DNA from: Cyclobacteriaceae bacterium
GTDB taxonomy: Bacteria > Bacteroidota > Bacteroidia > Cytophagales > Cyclobacteriaceae
NCBI GenBank assembly: GCA_028281285.1
Contig: JANQKF010000034.1
Coordinates: 62,001-126,000, forward strand
Length of the DNA: 64,000 nucleotides
Reading direction: 5' to 3'
Below, piece by piece: positions 27,176 to 36,949 of the stretch. The notes beneath the pieces were generated by a model. It saw only the letters and a program-made list of their open reading frames with translations, made no database searches and was not told the DNA's origin. A program made the translations under genes and the position numbers. Numbering within the stretch: position 1 is the first letter of the stretch; each line of letters opens with the position of its first letter.

Positions 27176-28783
27176 TTAGTTGTTTTTCTTAATTGTAGGA
27201 TACGTAATTCCCAACTGCTCAAGATAGGAGTCATATTTGGTTTCATCATAATAGAATTTCTCAAGCAGAGGACGATAGGTCTCCATGATCTGCTTGTTCA
27301 GATAGATTGGTGGCTTATCCGTATCAGAGATCATAGGCTTATATGTCGTTCTCGTAGTCTGAACGTTGTTGAAGTAATCCCAGGCATCAGCCACAATTTC
27401 AGGTTTCAGAAGAAGATCAATAATCGTCATGGCCTCTGCTTTTGCCCCTACCGTAGCACCTTTATGAGCAATAGGTGTTGCCATAGCGATAGCATTTGAC
27501 CAGTGATGCCCTTGAAGCCCCGGAATATTTGAGGGGAACCTCATAGTTACTGTCGGTACTTTCCAGGACACATCTCCGATATCATCGGATCCACCACTTC
27601 GAACAATGGTAGATGGCAGACCAAGCGAAGCAAGTCGGGTGGCCAACCCACCAGTGAAGGTGGAACTCACCTCTTCTTGCACGGCCTTGGCCAGTTGCTG
27701 ATCTTCTTCGGACCATTCTGGCAATCCTACAACTTTAATATTCTCGTACATGGCTTGCGCAACCGCCTTGTTGAAATGACGAGGCCAAGCGGTACCAAGA
27801 ATTCTGGAGGTCATTTTGGTATCTGTCATCAAGGCTGCACCTGCAGCAATATTGTTGGCATCATTGTACATTTTCATAATACCCTCATAGGTGACATCCC
27901 TCAAATAAAACCAAATGGAAGCTTTGGATGGGACTACATTCGGTTGATCTCCTGCATCAGTGAATATCGAGTGAGATCTCTTCAGCCAGTGGAGGTGTTC
28001 TCGTTTATAATTCCATCCAATGTTCATTAATTCTGCCGCATCCAGGGCACTTCTTCCTCTCCACGGAGCACCAGCTGCATGTGCCGCTTCACCTTCAAAG
28101 GTATATTCGACAGAGATCAGGCCAGTCCCTGAGGCGGGTCCCCATGAAACGGAAAAATTGCTGCTTACATGTGTGAATATGCAAACGTCAACATCATCGA
28201 ATAGTCCATCTCTTGTGAAATAAGCCTTAGTAGCTACGAGTTCTTCGGCAATTCCTGGCCAAAGCACCAAAGTGCCCTGAATACCCTCTCTTTCCATCAC
28301 TTGTTTCACTGCCAATGCCGCTGTGATATTCAATGGAATTCCGGAGTTATGACCTTCACCATGTCCGGGGGCACCGTCTACAATTGGATCGTGATATGCC
28401 ACTCCGGGCTTTTGGGAGGCTTTAGGGATATTGTCCACATCGCTGCCCAAGGCAATCACAGGTTTACCGGATCCCCATTTTGCGAACCAAGCAGTAGGCA
28501 CTCCGGAAACACCTCTTTCTATTGTAAATCCATTATCTTCCAATATTCCGGTCAGGTATTTGGAGGATTCGAATTCCTGGAAACCCAGTTCAGCGAAGCT
28601 GAAGATCTTATCGATCATTACTTGAGTTTGTTTGTGATTGTCCTGAACAATTTGGGCAACCTCTTCCTTAAATTTTTCGATCTGCTTTTTGCTGTATTTT
28701 TTCTGTGCTTGCAATGAAACGGATACAAGCAGCATGAAGGCGCATAACCAGGCCAGGGTTTTAGTCGTTTGGGAAAATTTCAT
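27176..28783 (-). CDS. Exported M20-family amidohydrolase (AbgB-like)
   Basis: The start is placed at the ATG at 28781-28783 giving MKFSQTTKTLAWLCAFMLLVSVSLQAQ, a clear signal peptide; an upstream in-frame ATG at 28816 adds 11 residues. The mature enzyme is about 510 residues, near AbgB length. Metal-site features of the M20D group are visible: ALGSDVDNIP, GHGEGHNSGIPLN and GIAEELVATKAYF, with later HVSSNFS and SGGSDDIGDVSW. AbgB cleaves p-aminobenzoyl-glutamate; related ones are dipeptidases. The exported location suggests a peptide or N-acyl amino acid hydrolase in the periplasm. It lies 20 bases downstream of the FtsX permease gene (28837), so may be co-transcribed. Confidence 0.85.
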   Translation of the reverse strand: MKFSQTTKTLAWLCAFMLLVSVSLQAQKKYSKKQIEKFKEEVAQIVQDNHKQTQVMIDKIFSFAELGFQEFESSKYLTGILEDNGFTIERGVSGVPTAWFAKWGSGKPVIALGSDVDNIPKASQKPGVAYHDPIVDGAPGHGEGHNSGIPLNITAALAVKQVMEREGIQGTLVLWPGIAEELVATKAYFTRDGLFDDVDVCIFTHVSSNFSVSWGPASGTGLISVEYTFEGEAAHAAGAPWRGRSALDAAELMNIGWNYKREHLHWLKRSHSIFTDAGDQPNVVPSKASIWFYLRDVTYEGIMKMYNDANNIAAGAALMTDTKMTSRILGTAWPRHFNKAVAQAMYENIKVVGLPEWSEEDQQLAKAVQEEVSSTFTGGLATRLASLGLPSTIVRSGGSDDIGDVSWKVPTVTMRFPSNIPGLQGHHWSNAIAMATPIAHKGATVGAKAEAMTIIDLLLKPEIVADAWDYFNNVQTTRTTYKPMISDTDKPPIYLNKQIMETYRPLLEKFYYDETKYDSYLEQLGITYPTIKKNN

Positions 28784-28836
28784 AGCTATAATGTTGAAGG
28801 ATGCATTGCGCATCACTCCAAAATAAGGAATTTTAG

Positions 28837-31197
28837 CTATTCATGTCGCAATGCTTTTATGGGGTTCTGCATGGCAGTTTTAACGGACTGAATGCTTACA
28901 GTGACGATAGTGACGACAAAAACCAGTAAACCAGCCAATATGAACACCAACAATTGCAAATCTATTCGATAAGCAAAACCTTCAAGCCATTTTGAAATCA
29001 GATAATAGCCCGAAAGACCGGCTAATAAAGTGGCAAGCAGAAGTGATGAGACGAACTCACGATTAAAAATCATTAAAAGATTGATGATTGATGCTCCTAG
29101 CACCTTTCTGATTCCTACTTCCTTGATTTTCAATTCTGCGATGTAGGCTGTAAGGCCAATTAGTCCCAGAACCGCCAAGCCGATAGCAAGGCTGGACAGA
29201 ATAACGCTGAGCTTCGCAGTGTGGGCGTCATTGGCGTAGGCTTTTTTGATATCCACATCCATAAGCTCAAACTTGACAGGGCTTTCCGGTACGAATTGAT
29301 CCCATACACTTGAAATGAAATCCAGGGTATTTTTCATATTGGTGGTGTTGACCTTTACCAATATGTTTTGGTTAACATATTCCCTGTCATCGCGAGCGAA
29401 GATGATCATTGGGGTTACTTCTTGATGGAGTGAAAAAAAGTTGTAGTCATTGAATACCCCACGGATTTCATAATAGGTCGGTGTTGGACTATTAGGACGT
29501 GTGGTTATGCGTTTACCGATAGGGTTGTCCCATCCGAATTTCTGAACGAATTTCTCATTAACAAGCAGCGATGTTCTTGGATGTTCATTACTCTGCTCTT
29601 CAAAATACGGTCCGTAGAGTCCTTCAATGCCAAGGGTTTCAAAGTAGTCAAAATCTACTCCAGCACTGAGCGCATCACTGTAAATCACCTCGGCTTCCTC
29701 AGGTTTATAGCTCATCGTATAATCCTCGTCACCAGGAACGTAGCCTTGAGAAACTCTAATTACGGAGGGGTTCTCTATTAACCTTGACTTGAGACTTTTA
29801 ATTTTTTCAGTGCCTTTTAGCCCCCATGCTTGTTTTAGTTTTATCACCCCTTCTGTATTGAAACCTAGTTCCTTATTGGCCAAAAATTGAAGTTGTTTAT
29901 TAGTGATGTATGCCATAGAACCCAGTCCGATTAAAAGGGTAAATTGACCAGTAATCATGATTCGTCTTATTAACAGGCCACCTTTCATGGATTGGCTTTC
30001 CTTCTTGAGCAGATTCAGGATTTTCAGGCGGGGCAAAACAACGGATGGATATATTCCTGCAAATGCCCCCGTCAAAATTGTGATGAAGACGAGGATGAAT
30101 GCGTAGTTGAAATCAATCAGAAACTTATTCTGCAGTTGAATTCCTATGAAGTTACTGAAAGGGGGTAGAACTGCCTCAATCAACAGGATGACAAAAGGAA
30201 GACAAAGACTTGCCACCAGAATTGATTCAATCAAGAATTGAAACGAGAGCTGCCTTTTAGTACTTCCCAATACTTTTCTCATGGCAATCTCTCCACTTCT
30301 TTTGGAATAAAGCGCAGAGGAGAGATTAGTATAATTAGTGATTGATATAAGTAAAATGATAAGGGCAATAATGGAGAAAATCAGGAGCTGAGATTTGTTG
30401 CCACCTGGTTTTAACTCAAACGTCATTTTTGAATTAAGATGTATGCTCTCAATGGGTTGTGCCCTTACTTCAGATAGCGAGTCGTACTCATTTAGTCCAA
30501 GATTCATCTGTTGAATCTTTTCCGCCACTTCTAGGGGATTGGTGCCATTGCTTAAGGAAGAATAAAAAATTGCACCACCTCTTTCAGTGCTTAAATAATT
30601 GGGATGGACAATGAGTTGCTCAAAATCTAAATGAGTGTTTGACGGCAAGTCCTCAAGTACTCCGGTTACTTGTACAAGAAGTGTATCATATTTGAAAGTG
30701 GCACCGATTGCGTCATTTTTTCCAAAGTATTTTTGAGCAAGAGAACTTGTGATAATGGCCGAAAAGGGTTCTTGTGCAAAGGATTCAAGATTACCCTGGA
30801 GAACTTTGAAATCAAAAACATCGAAAAACTGAGAACCGGGTTCTAAAATCAAAGTCTTGTTAGTATTGAATTTCTTTTCACCAACAACGCTATATCTTGA
30901 TGGAGTTCTTCGAATTCGGACATAATAATTCATGCCTGGTATCGGATTCTTCATCAATTCATGGGTGTATTGTAATTCGAGTGATGGAATCCATGGACCA
31001 TAGACCCTTTTCCCTGCAAAGCGATAAGTATTTTCCGGATCATGATGGAAGTCATCATAACTGAATTCATGCCTGCTGTAAAGAAGAACCAGCGCGCAGC
31101 ATGTGAGCCCAACCGACAACCCGATGAAATTGATTGAATGGTAGAGTTTTTGACGCCCAATATTTCGAATTGCTACTTTGAGAAAGCTCCTGATCAT
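28837..31197 (-). CDS. FtsX/MacB-type ABC permease (two MacB periplasmic domains)
   Basis: 786 residues: one N-terminal helix (about 20-40, FIGLSVGLTCCALVLLYSR), a periplasmic MacB-PCD domain, three helices at about 270-370, a second periplasmic domain and three helices at the end, with FtsX signatures IAMRKVLGSTKRQLSFQFLIESILV and VGIRKVLGASIINLLMIFNREFVS. No ATPase domain. It is a relative of the permease at 32031 and lacks the prefix domain of the one at 23355. Expected to work with a LolD/MacB-type ATPase encoded elsewhere. Confidence 0.9.
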   Translation of the reverse strand: MIRSFLKVAIRNIGRQKLYHSINFIGLSVGLTCCALVLLYSRHEFSYDDFHHDPENTYRFAGKRVYGPWIPSLELQYTHELMKNPIPGMNYYVRIRRTPSRYSVVGEKKFNTNKTLILEPGSQFFDVFDFKVLQGNLESFAQEPFSAIITSSLAQKYFGKNDAIGATFKYDTLLVQVTGVLEDLPSNTHLDFEQLIVHPNYLSTERGGAIFYSSLSNGTNPLEVAEKIQQMNLGLNEYDSLSEVRAQPIESIHLNSKMTFELKPGGNKSQLLIFSIIALIILLISITNYTNLSSALYSKRSGEIAMRKVLGSTKRQLSFQFLIESILVASLCLPFVILLIEAVLPPFSNFIGIQLQNKFLIDFNYAFILVFITILTGAFAGIYPSVVLPRLKILNLLKKESQSMKGGLLIRRIMITGQFTLLIGLGSMAYITNKQLQFLANKELGFNTEGVIKLKQAWGLKGTEKIKSLKSRLIENPSVIRVSQGYVPGDEDYTMSYKPEEAEVIYSDALSAGVDFDYFETLGIEGLYGPYFEEQSNEHPRTSLLVNEKFVQKFGWDNPIGKRITTRPNSPTPTYYEIRGVFNDYNFFSLHQEVTPMIIFARDDREYVNQNILVKVNTTNMKNTLDFISSVWDQFVPESPVKFELMDVDIKKAYANDAHTAKLSVILSSLAIGLAVLGLIGLTAYIAELKIKEVGIRKVLGASIINLLMIFNREFVSSLLLATLLAGLSGYYLISKWLEGFAYRIDLQLLVFILAGLLVFVVTIVTVSIQSVKTAMQNPIKALRHE

Positions 31198-31211
31198 GAT
31201 TGAAATATTAT

Positions 31212-32006
31212 TTAATTATATATATAAGTCTTCCTTTCCTGGTCAACCCAGTTGTTGTCTTTTTTGAGATACGCCCTGGTAGAGGCTATACGATCGCCCA
31301 GTTCATAGAATGTTTCGACCTTACGCCATTCGGCATAAACTCCATCAACGAATCGACTTGCCGTTTCTCTAAATCGGAGTTGATCATCATAGGCATATAT
31401 CGTCTTCGTATTTTCTTTCCAGCTTCCTTCGATCCAACGGTAACCGGTCTTTTGGCTAAGGAGATTGTGTCGATAATCGTATTCATCCTTCCAGCTAGGT
31501 GTCCAACTACTGTCTTTAAAACTTGAATAAGTCTGTCTGGATTTCAGATCACCGGAATACTGCGTTTCAACTTTTCGGGAGGTTGCCCATTTGTTGTCTT
31601 TATATTGCTCAATACTCTCCAATACCGGCCTTCCTGCATCATCATTGATGATCAAAAATCTCAATGTGGCCAACCATTGCTCGTTTTTCCAGGAATACCA
31701 AACCTTTTTTACAAGGAGATCTTTTTCATTGAAGGTATATTCCATTCGCTGAGCATTTCTCCATTCTTTTTCTTTGAAAGTTTGAAAGCTGGTAGCAATC
31801 AATAACCCTTGATCATTGTATTCATTCTGTTCTCGTTTTGAGTCTTGCCACGTCCTATCAATTGGTCTCTGAATCAGGATTTCGGTCAACCTTGGTTCTA
31901 TTTTATGGCCTTCAATGGTAGGCGGCACATCCAACGATCTGAAGATGATTGCCGTGATAATTGGGGTGAGTAGTAATCCGGTCCATATGATCGCTTGTCT
32001 TTTCAT
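31212..32006 (-). CDS. Membrane-anchored protein of eight aromatic tandem repeats
   Basis: 264 residues. An N-terminal anchor or uncleaved signal (about 7-22, IIWTGLLLTPIITAII) is followed, after a linker, by eight repeats of about 28-29 residues, each centred on Trp and Tyr: Trp at 53, 82, 111, 140, 168, 196, about 225 and 253, with the form W-x-x-x-x-R/K-x-E-Y-x-Y-x-x-x-x-L. This looks like a solenoid of beta-hairpins similar in style to YD or DUF3836 repeats, probably in the periplasm. It sits 14 bases from one FtsX permease gene and 24 bases from the other, so I infer a role with them. No enzyme motif. Confidence 0.65.
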   Translation of the reverse strand: MKRQAIIWTGLLLTPIITAIIFRSLDVPPTIEGHKIEPRLTEILIQRPIDRTWQDSKREQNEYNDQGLLIATSFQTFKEKEWRNAQRMEYTFNEKDLLVKKVWYSWKNEQWLATLRFLIINDDAGRPVLESIEQYKDNKWATSRKVETQYSGDLKSRQTYSSFKDSSWTPSWKDEYDYRHNLLSQKTGYRWIEGSWKENTKTIYAYDDQLRFRETASRFVDGVYAEWRKVETFYELGDRIASTRAYLKKDNNWVDQERKTYIYN

Positions 32007-32030
32007 AATCTTGAGTTTTTGACCTTGTTA

Positions 32031-34421
32031 TTATTCATTTTTTAGGGCTAAGACAGGGTTGGCGTGAGCAGATTTCAACGATTGCAGTGCAGTGATAAGG
32101 AAGACTATCAGATACACGAGAAAGAGCGCTATAAAATAGGTCTCAGGGCGGAGTGTAATTGTATATGCATATTCATTAAGCCATTGGCTAACCAGCCAAT
32201 AGCTTAACATACTGCCAATAATGGCTGCAATAAAAATTGCAATTGAAAGCTGTTTATTTAGAAGTCCCACAATTTGGGTTAACGTTGCCCCTAAGACCTT
32301 TCTCACTGCGATTTCTTTAGATCTTAAGCCAACGATATAAATCATGAATCCGATCAGGCCGAGTAGAGACAGCGATATTGCAAGTAGGGAGAAGACCAGA
32401 CTCACCTGGCTCGTTTGTCTTTCCTGATCATACAGTTGTTTCACTGCATCGTCCATCATGTTATACTCGATGGGTGTATCGGGTTTTAATTTAAACCATG
32501 CATTTTCAATGATGTCAGTCACCTGTTTCATGTCCGGGACTGCTGCTCGAACCAGTATATTGGTGTTTACAAACCGAGGATAAGGGCGCAGTGAAATGAT
32601 TTGGGGAGTCACTTTTTCTTTTAATGTGTAGAAATGAAAATCTTTAAACACCGCTGAGACTTCCCGGTTGAGTTCATTTTCAGTATTGGGCCTTAGAATT
32701 ATCTTCTTACCGATGGGATCATCCTGCCAACCATAGAGGTTGACAAAACTCTGATTGACAAGAGAGGTGATCTGACCACTGTCAGAATTGAGAATTTTAT
32801 TTTTGAATTCACCTGAAATTACTTCCATGCCCATTACATCGAAGTAGTCAATGCCTACTCCATAGGAGAGGAGGTTCTCATAGATTTCATCAGACCCCTC
32901 CGGTTTATAGGCCAGTGGGGTCATACCATCACCAATCATAGGACCAAAGGCAACGGCTTCTATCTGAGGGTGTTTAAGTAGCTCGGTTTTGAAAGTTCTG
33001 TAGTTTTCGAATTCACCGATATTAAAGGCATTTTGGACCCTGATGACTCCGGTGGGGTCGAAGCCCATGTCTTTACTGTCAAGGTAGTTGATTTGACGAT
33101 TCATGAACCAGGCTGAAATACCAAGTGTGAACAATACGATGAATTGGATGAACAATAGAACATTTCTTAGCTTGACGCCTCCGGAGTGATGAACCGCAGT
33201 CTTGCTTTTGATTAGAGAACTGATATTGGCGTTGTTAAGGACGCTGATAGGGTAAACCACAGTAATGAAGCTGACAGTAATGATGAAAAGAATACTAGCT
33301 ATCCAATAGACCGGTGAAGTAAACAGCCTGTTTTCCAGGTTGATACCCAAATAATCTCCAAATGTTGGGATAGTGAATTTTAGCCCAATAAGTACTAAGG
33401 GGACAGCCAAGGCGGTGATAATGAGAGATTCGTAAACGAATGTCCTCATCACATGCTGTTTAGACTCTCCAAGCACTTTCCTAATTCCTATTTCCTGCCC
33501 TTTTCCGCTGTAAATTGCCAAGGATAGATTGACGTAGTTCGCTACTGAAATCAATAAAATCAGTCCGCCAATGACAATAAATACCGTGAGTTGAAGTCGG
33601 TCTCCAATGCCACCCGAACCAAATGAGGAGGCTGAATCAAAATAGATGTCAGGTAAGCCTATCAGGGCCACATCAGTTAGTTCATGATATTCATCAAGCG
33701 CGACCCCTTCCATGTTAAGGATCTTGTCTTTTAGTAATTCCGGAGACGCATCATCAACCAATTTGATATAGGAGTTGGTATGATAATGATCATTGCCGAA
33801 CGGTTGTGGATCCGTGTAAAGCAGTTCAAAGTCCAGGTGCGAGTTAGTAGGTAGGTCTTTAATTACACCATTTACCTTAATCAGCTTATCACCAAACTCG
33901 ATTACCTCACCAAGTGCCTGTCCATCAAGAAAGTATTTTTCCCGAACCGACTCGGTAATGACTACGCTATAAGGTTCTTCAAGAACCCCATTCGGATTTC
34001 CCTCTACAAATTCAAAATTGAAAAAGTCGAAGAACCGTGATCCGGGATCGGTCTGATAGATTTTCTTTTCAGAGAACCGTTTGCCCTTATATGACAAGAA
34101 TGATTGTTGGAAACTGTTAAGTTGAAGTACATCTTCGACTTCAGGATATTTACCAGAGAGGAGCTCAAGAGCATGTTCGGCACCTAAGTTTGAAAACCAG
34201 AGATCAGAGTTTGTCTTTGCCTCCATCCTGTAGATGTTGTTGGCGTCCGGATGAAATTCATCATAGGTGTATTCGTGCTCAGCATAAAGTGCGATCAACA
34301 CAGCCGCGGTCATTCCCAGAGCTAGTCCGGCTATATTGAGGAAGTTGAGTATACCGCCTTTTAAAAAGTGACGTCTGACAAGGTTGAAAAATATTTTGAC
34401 CATTGAGTAGGTTTTGTTCAA
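32031..34421 (-). CDS. FtsX/MacB-type ABC permease (two MacB periplasmic domains)
   Basis: 796 residues, same layout as the permease at 28837: an N-terminal helix (LNIAGLALGMTAAVLIALYAE), MacB-like periplasmic domain, central helices with EIGIRKVLGESKQHVMRTFVYESL, second periplasmic domain, and C-terminal helices with EIAVRKVLGATLTQIVGLLNKQLS. It heads a minus-strand operon with the repeat protein, another permease and the M20 peptidase. Its start is 136 bases from the divergent kinase at 34557 and the shared gap holds a GTTAA box array, so regulation by OmpR-type regulator is likely. Confidence 0.9.
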   Translation of the reverse strand: MNKTYSMVKIFFNLVRRHFLKGGILNFLNIAGLALGMTAAVLIALYAEHEYTYDEFHPDANNIYRMEAKTNSDLWFSNLGAEHALELLSGKYPEVEDVLQLNSFQQSFLSYKGKRFSEKKIYQTDPGSRFFDFFNFEFVEGNPNGVLEEPYSVVITESVREKYFLDGQALGEVIEFGDKLIKVNGVIKDLPTNSHLDFELLYTDPQPFGNDHYHTNSYIKLVDDASPELLKDKILNMEGVALDEYHELTDVALIGLPDIYFDSASSFGSGGIGDRLQLTVFIVIGGLILLISVANYVNLSLAIYSGKGQEIGIRKVLGESKQHVMRTFVYESLIITALAVPLVLIGLKFTIPTFGDYLGINLENRLFTSPVYWIASILFIITVSFITVVYPISVLNNANISSLIKSKTAVHHSGGVKLRNVLLFIQFIVLFTLGISAWFMNRQINYLDSKDMGFDPTGVIRVQNAFNIGEFENYRTFKTELLKHPQIEAVAFGPMIGDGMTPLAYKPEGSDEIYENLLSYGVGIDYFDVMGMEVISGEFKNKILNSDSGQITSLVNQSFVNLYGWQDDPIGKKIILRPNTENELNREVSAVFKDFHFYTLKEKVTPQIISLRPYPRFVNTNILVRAAVPDMKQVTDIIENAWFKLKPDTPIEYNMMDDAVKQLYDQERQTSQVSLVFSLLAISLSLLGLIGFMIYIVGLRSKEIAVRKVLGATLTQIVGLLNKQLSIAIFIAAIIGSMLSYWLVSQWLNEYAYTITLRPETYFIALFLVYLIVFLITALQSLKSAHANPVLALKNE

Positions 34422-34448
34422 ACATACGCTAGGGGTACACCTTGGTCG

Positions 34449-34540
34449 ATTAATGTGGAGTTAAGCTTGTTTACGAAAAAATTAAAGTGGTTAAAGAAAA
34501 GTTAAATTCTAACTCTAAGCCTTAAAATCACGTATTTTGG
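34449..34540. promoter_or_regulatory. Phased GTTAA box array and -7 element, HK1 promoter
   Basis: GTTAA-like boxes occur at 34460 (GTTAAG), 34481 (ATTAAA), 34490 (GTTAAA) and 34501 (GTTAAA), with weaker ones at 34449 and 34470; a -7-like TATTTTGG follows at 34533. Spacings between the four main boxes are 21, 9 and 11 bases. The same spacing occurs in the array at 39019. Direct repeats about one helical turn apart are typical of OmpR-family binding. The array sits between the divergent FtsX permease operon (ATG 34421) and the kinase (ATG 34557). Confidence 0.6.
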
Positions 34541-34556
34541 AGTACTTCCTGTTAAA

Positions 34557-35876
34557 ATGAAGCTGTCAAAACGTACTATAGGATTTGTTATTGCCATTGC
34601 CACCATCGCTTTGGTTGGGTTATCGGTATTGCAAGTCATGAACCTCAGGAATGCCATGCAGACCAATGAACAAATCTTTTTGCAAAAAGTAGATTTGGCC
34701 TCAGGATTGATTAGCAAAACGTTCGACAAACAGGAAAAACTGCCAAACATCCTACATAATGCAGCCATCAAAGTGAAGAAAAGTGGCGAGTTGAATGATC
34801 CCGAAATTGATCTGGCACTATCCAAATTGATCGATGAAGTGCTTGAAAGTTGCGGACTTGACATCCCTTATGAGTATGCCGTTTATGAGCATAAGAAAGA
34901 TTTATCAGGGCTGTTCTCTTTTGTCATGGGCGATGAGGGTAGCACGCTAGACTTTGAACTGCCAAGTTGCGAAGATCCCCATCGTGTAGGAAATGCTTGG
35001 GCGTCACTAACCTGCAACAAAGGCTTTGGGTTGAACAACAACTACCATTTAGGGGTGTTTTTTCCAAGAAAGGACGCCTATGTCTTTGCCCAGTCAAGTG
35101 GTGCGTTGATGGTTTCCATAGTCTTTATCGCACTTCTACTTTGCTGCTTTGCCTATACGGTCATGGTGATTCAAAAGCAAAAGAAGTTGTCAACAATAAA
35201 GAATGAATTCATTAATAATCTTACTCATGAATTCAAAACCCCGATAGCTTCCATTTCTCTTGCGGCTAATATGTTGAAAAATAATGAGGAGGATATTGAC
35301 GATAAAAGAAAGGTTAACTACCTGAACCTTATTGATCATGAAACCAAGCGGCTGGAGGGTCAGGTCGATAAAGTGCTCCAGATTGCAATGATAGATTCAG
35401 GAAACTTCTCATTGGAAAAGAAGCGATTGAATGTTCACGACATCATTGAGCGCGTGGTGGAAAGTATGAACCTTGTTGTATCAAAACGAAAAGGAAGAAT
35501 CGAACTAAATCTGCGTGCCCAGCAATCCGAGTTAATGGCGGATGAGACACATTTGGTCAACATCATATACAATCTTGTCGACAATGCACTCAAATACACC
35601 ATGGACGTTCCGCAGATCAAAATATCTACCGTGGACAGCAAAGACGGTGTGGAAATAACGGTTAAAGACAACGGAATCGGTATAGGGGAAGAGATTCAGA
35701 AGTACATCTTTGACAAGTTTTATCGTGCCGAAACCGGTGATGTTCATAATGTCAAAGGGTTTGGTCTGGGCTTGAGCTATGTGAAAAAGATTATAGAAGC
35801 ACACAAAGGAAAGATTGCCTTGAGCAGTCAGATCGACAAAGGCAGCGAGTTCCGTCTTTATTTTCCATTTAATTAG
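34557..35876 (+). CDS. Sensor histidine kinase (OmpR-partner type)
   Basis: 439 residues. Helix 1 at about 9-29, a periplasmic domain (about 30-180) with three cysteines (Cys99, 138, 153), helix 2 at about 183-205, then HisKA with His224 in NEFINNLTHEFKTPIASIS and HATPase (NIIYNLVDNALKY, VKDNGIGIGEEI, VKGFGLGLSYVKKIIEAHKG). It hands phosphate to the regulator encoded 5 bases downstream. A second kinase at 39109 has the same domain organisation and near-identical kinase motifs, so they are paralogues. The ligand is not known; the Cys-containing periplasmic part suggests redox or metal input. Confidence 0.95.
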   Translation: MKLSKRTIGFVIAIATIALVGLSVLQVMNLRNAMQTNEQIFLQKVDLASGLISKTFDKQEKLPNILHNAAIKVKKSGELNDPEIDLALSKLIDEVLESCGLDIPYEYAVYEHKKDLSGLFSFVMGDEGSTLDFELPSCEDPHRVGNAWASLTCNKGFGLNNNYHLGVFFPRKDAYVFAQSSGALMVSIVFIALLLCCFAYTVMVIQKQKKLSTIKNEFINNLTHEFKTPIASISLAANMLKNNEEDIDDKRKVNYLNLIDHETKRLEGQVDKVLQIAMIDSGNFSLEKKRLNVHDIIERVVESMNLVVSKRKGRIELNLRAQQSELMADETHLVNIIYNLVDNALKYTMDVPQIKISTVDSKDGVEITVKDNGIGIGEEIQKYIFDKFYRAETGDVHNVKGFGLGLSYVKKIIEAHKGKIALSSQIDKGSEFRLYFPFN

Positions 35877-35881
35877 TATTC

Positions 35882-36568
35882 ATGGGCAGAATTCTCTTGG
35901 TCGAGGATGACGATAGTTTTGGGTATATCCTAAAGGAATATCTGGAGATCAATGATTTTCAGGTGACCTGGGCAAAGGATGGAGAAGAAGGCTTAAAGAC
36001 CTTTGAGCAGGGAGTATACGACCTGTGCATCCTCGATGTGATGATGCCTTTGAAAGACGGCTATACTTTGGCCAAAGAGATTCAGGATCATGACCCCGAT
36101 GTCCCTTTTATCTTTCTAACCGCCAAGGCACTGAAAATTGACAAACTTAAAGGATTTCGTCTGGGTTGTGACGATTATGTGGTAAAACCAATTGATGAAG
36201 AGCTTTTTATAGCCCGCGTGAAGGCAATCATCAAAAGAACCGCACCTGATGCTGAGAATGGTAATGGAAAAACGACTACCCATCGAATAGGGAAATATTT
36301 ATTCGATTATACCAATCAGGCATTGATTGTTGATTCGAATGTACAACGCCTGACCACCAAGGAAGCCAAATTGCTACAACTACTTTGCGAAAAGAAAAAC
36401 CAGGTTCTCGACAGAAATAAAGCATTGAAACTGGTTTGGGGTGAAAGTGATTTTTTCAATAGGAAGAGTATGGATGTTTTTATCCATAAACTCAGAAAAT
36501 ACCTCGAAGAAGACCCCACTGTCAAAATCACCAATGTACACGGCAAGGGCTTTATTCTAGAAGACTGA
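35882..36568 (+). CDS. OmpR/PhoB-family response regulator
   Basis: 228 residues. Receiver domain (1-120) with acidic DD at 9-10, Asp52 in LCILDVMMPLKDGY, and Lys in YVVKPIDEELF; a winged-helix DNA-binding domain at about 130-228 (LTTKEAKLLQLLCEKKNQVL, RKSMDVFIHKLRKYLEEDP, ITNVHGKGFILED). Partner of the kinase 5 bases upstream. A near-copy at 40431 shares the tail NVHGKGFILED exactly, so both likely bind similar DNA; this fits the shared box arrays. Confidence 0.95.
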   Translation: MGRILLVEDDDSFGYILKEYLEINDFQVTWAKDGEEGLKTFEQGVYDLCILDVMMPLKDGYTLAKEIQDHDPDVPFIFLTAKALKIDKLKGFRLGCDDYVVKPIDEELFIARVKAIIKRTAPDAENGNGKTTTHRIGKYLFDYTNQALIVDSNVQRLTTKEAKLLQLLCEKKNQVLDRNKALKLVWGESDFFNRKSMDVFIHKLRKYLEEDPTVKITNVHGKGFILED

Positions 36569-36655
36569 TGTGTAAAAAACAGCCTTAAATACTTATATTT
36601 TTTCTGGAAATCTGTATCTTTAGTAGAGTCTATCAATCAGTAATTAGATACTACT

Positions 36656-36949
36656 ATGGGATTAAAGCAAAGTTTAGAAGATAACAAACAGTTCATTTTG
36701 GATAGCCTTCCAACTGACGAACTAAAAGAACAATTTTTATCCAACCTGGAAAACGTGGAAGAGACCACAGCTCCAACTGCTGAGGAACAGACAGCTGAGG
36801 CACAGGCACCGGATCATATATCCGAAGAAATGTATGACTCCATTAAAAAAGAGATTGAGGCTGCTCCTAAACAGGTTAAAATGAGCGCGGAGGAGGAAAA
36901 AGCTGCTATTGAAGAGGCATTGAAAAACCCTCCAACCGCGGAAGAGTAA
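36656..36949 (+). CDS. Small acidic helical protein, unknown function
   Basis: 97 residues, very rich in Glu and Ala, with no membrane segment or signal peptide. It is predicted to be helical with a central low-complexity linker (EETTAPTAEEQTAEAQAP) and a charged C-terminus (SAEEEKAAIEEALKNPPTAEE). I do not recognise the family. It follows the HK1/RR1 pair by 87 bases and converges with the aminotransferase gene with no gap (stop at 36949, next stop at 36950). It may belong to the same transcript as the two-component pair; role unknown. Confidence 0.6.
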   Translation: MGLKQSLEDNKQFILDSLPTDELKEQFLSNLENVEETTAPTAEEQTAEAQAPDHISEEMYDSIKKEIEAAPKQVKMSAEEEKAAIEEALKNPPTAEE

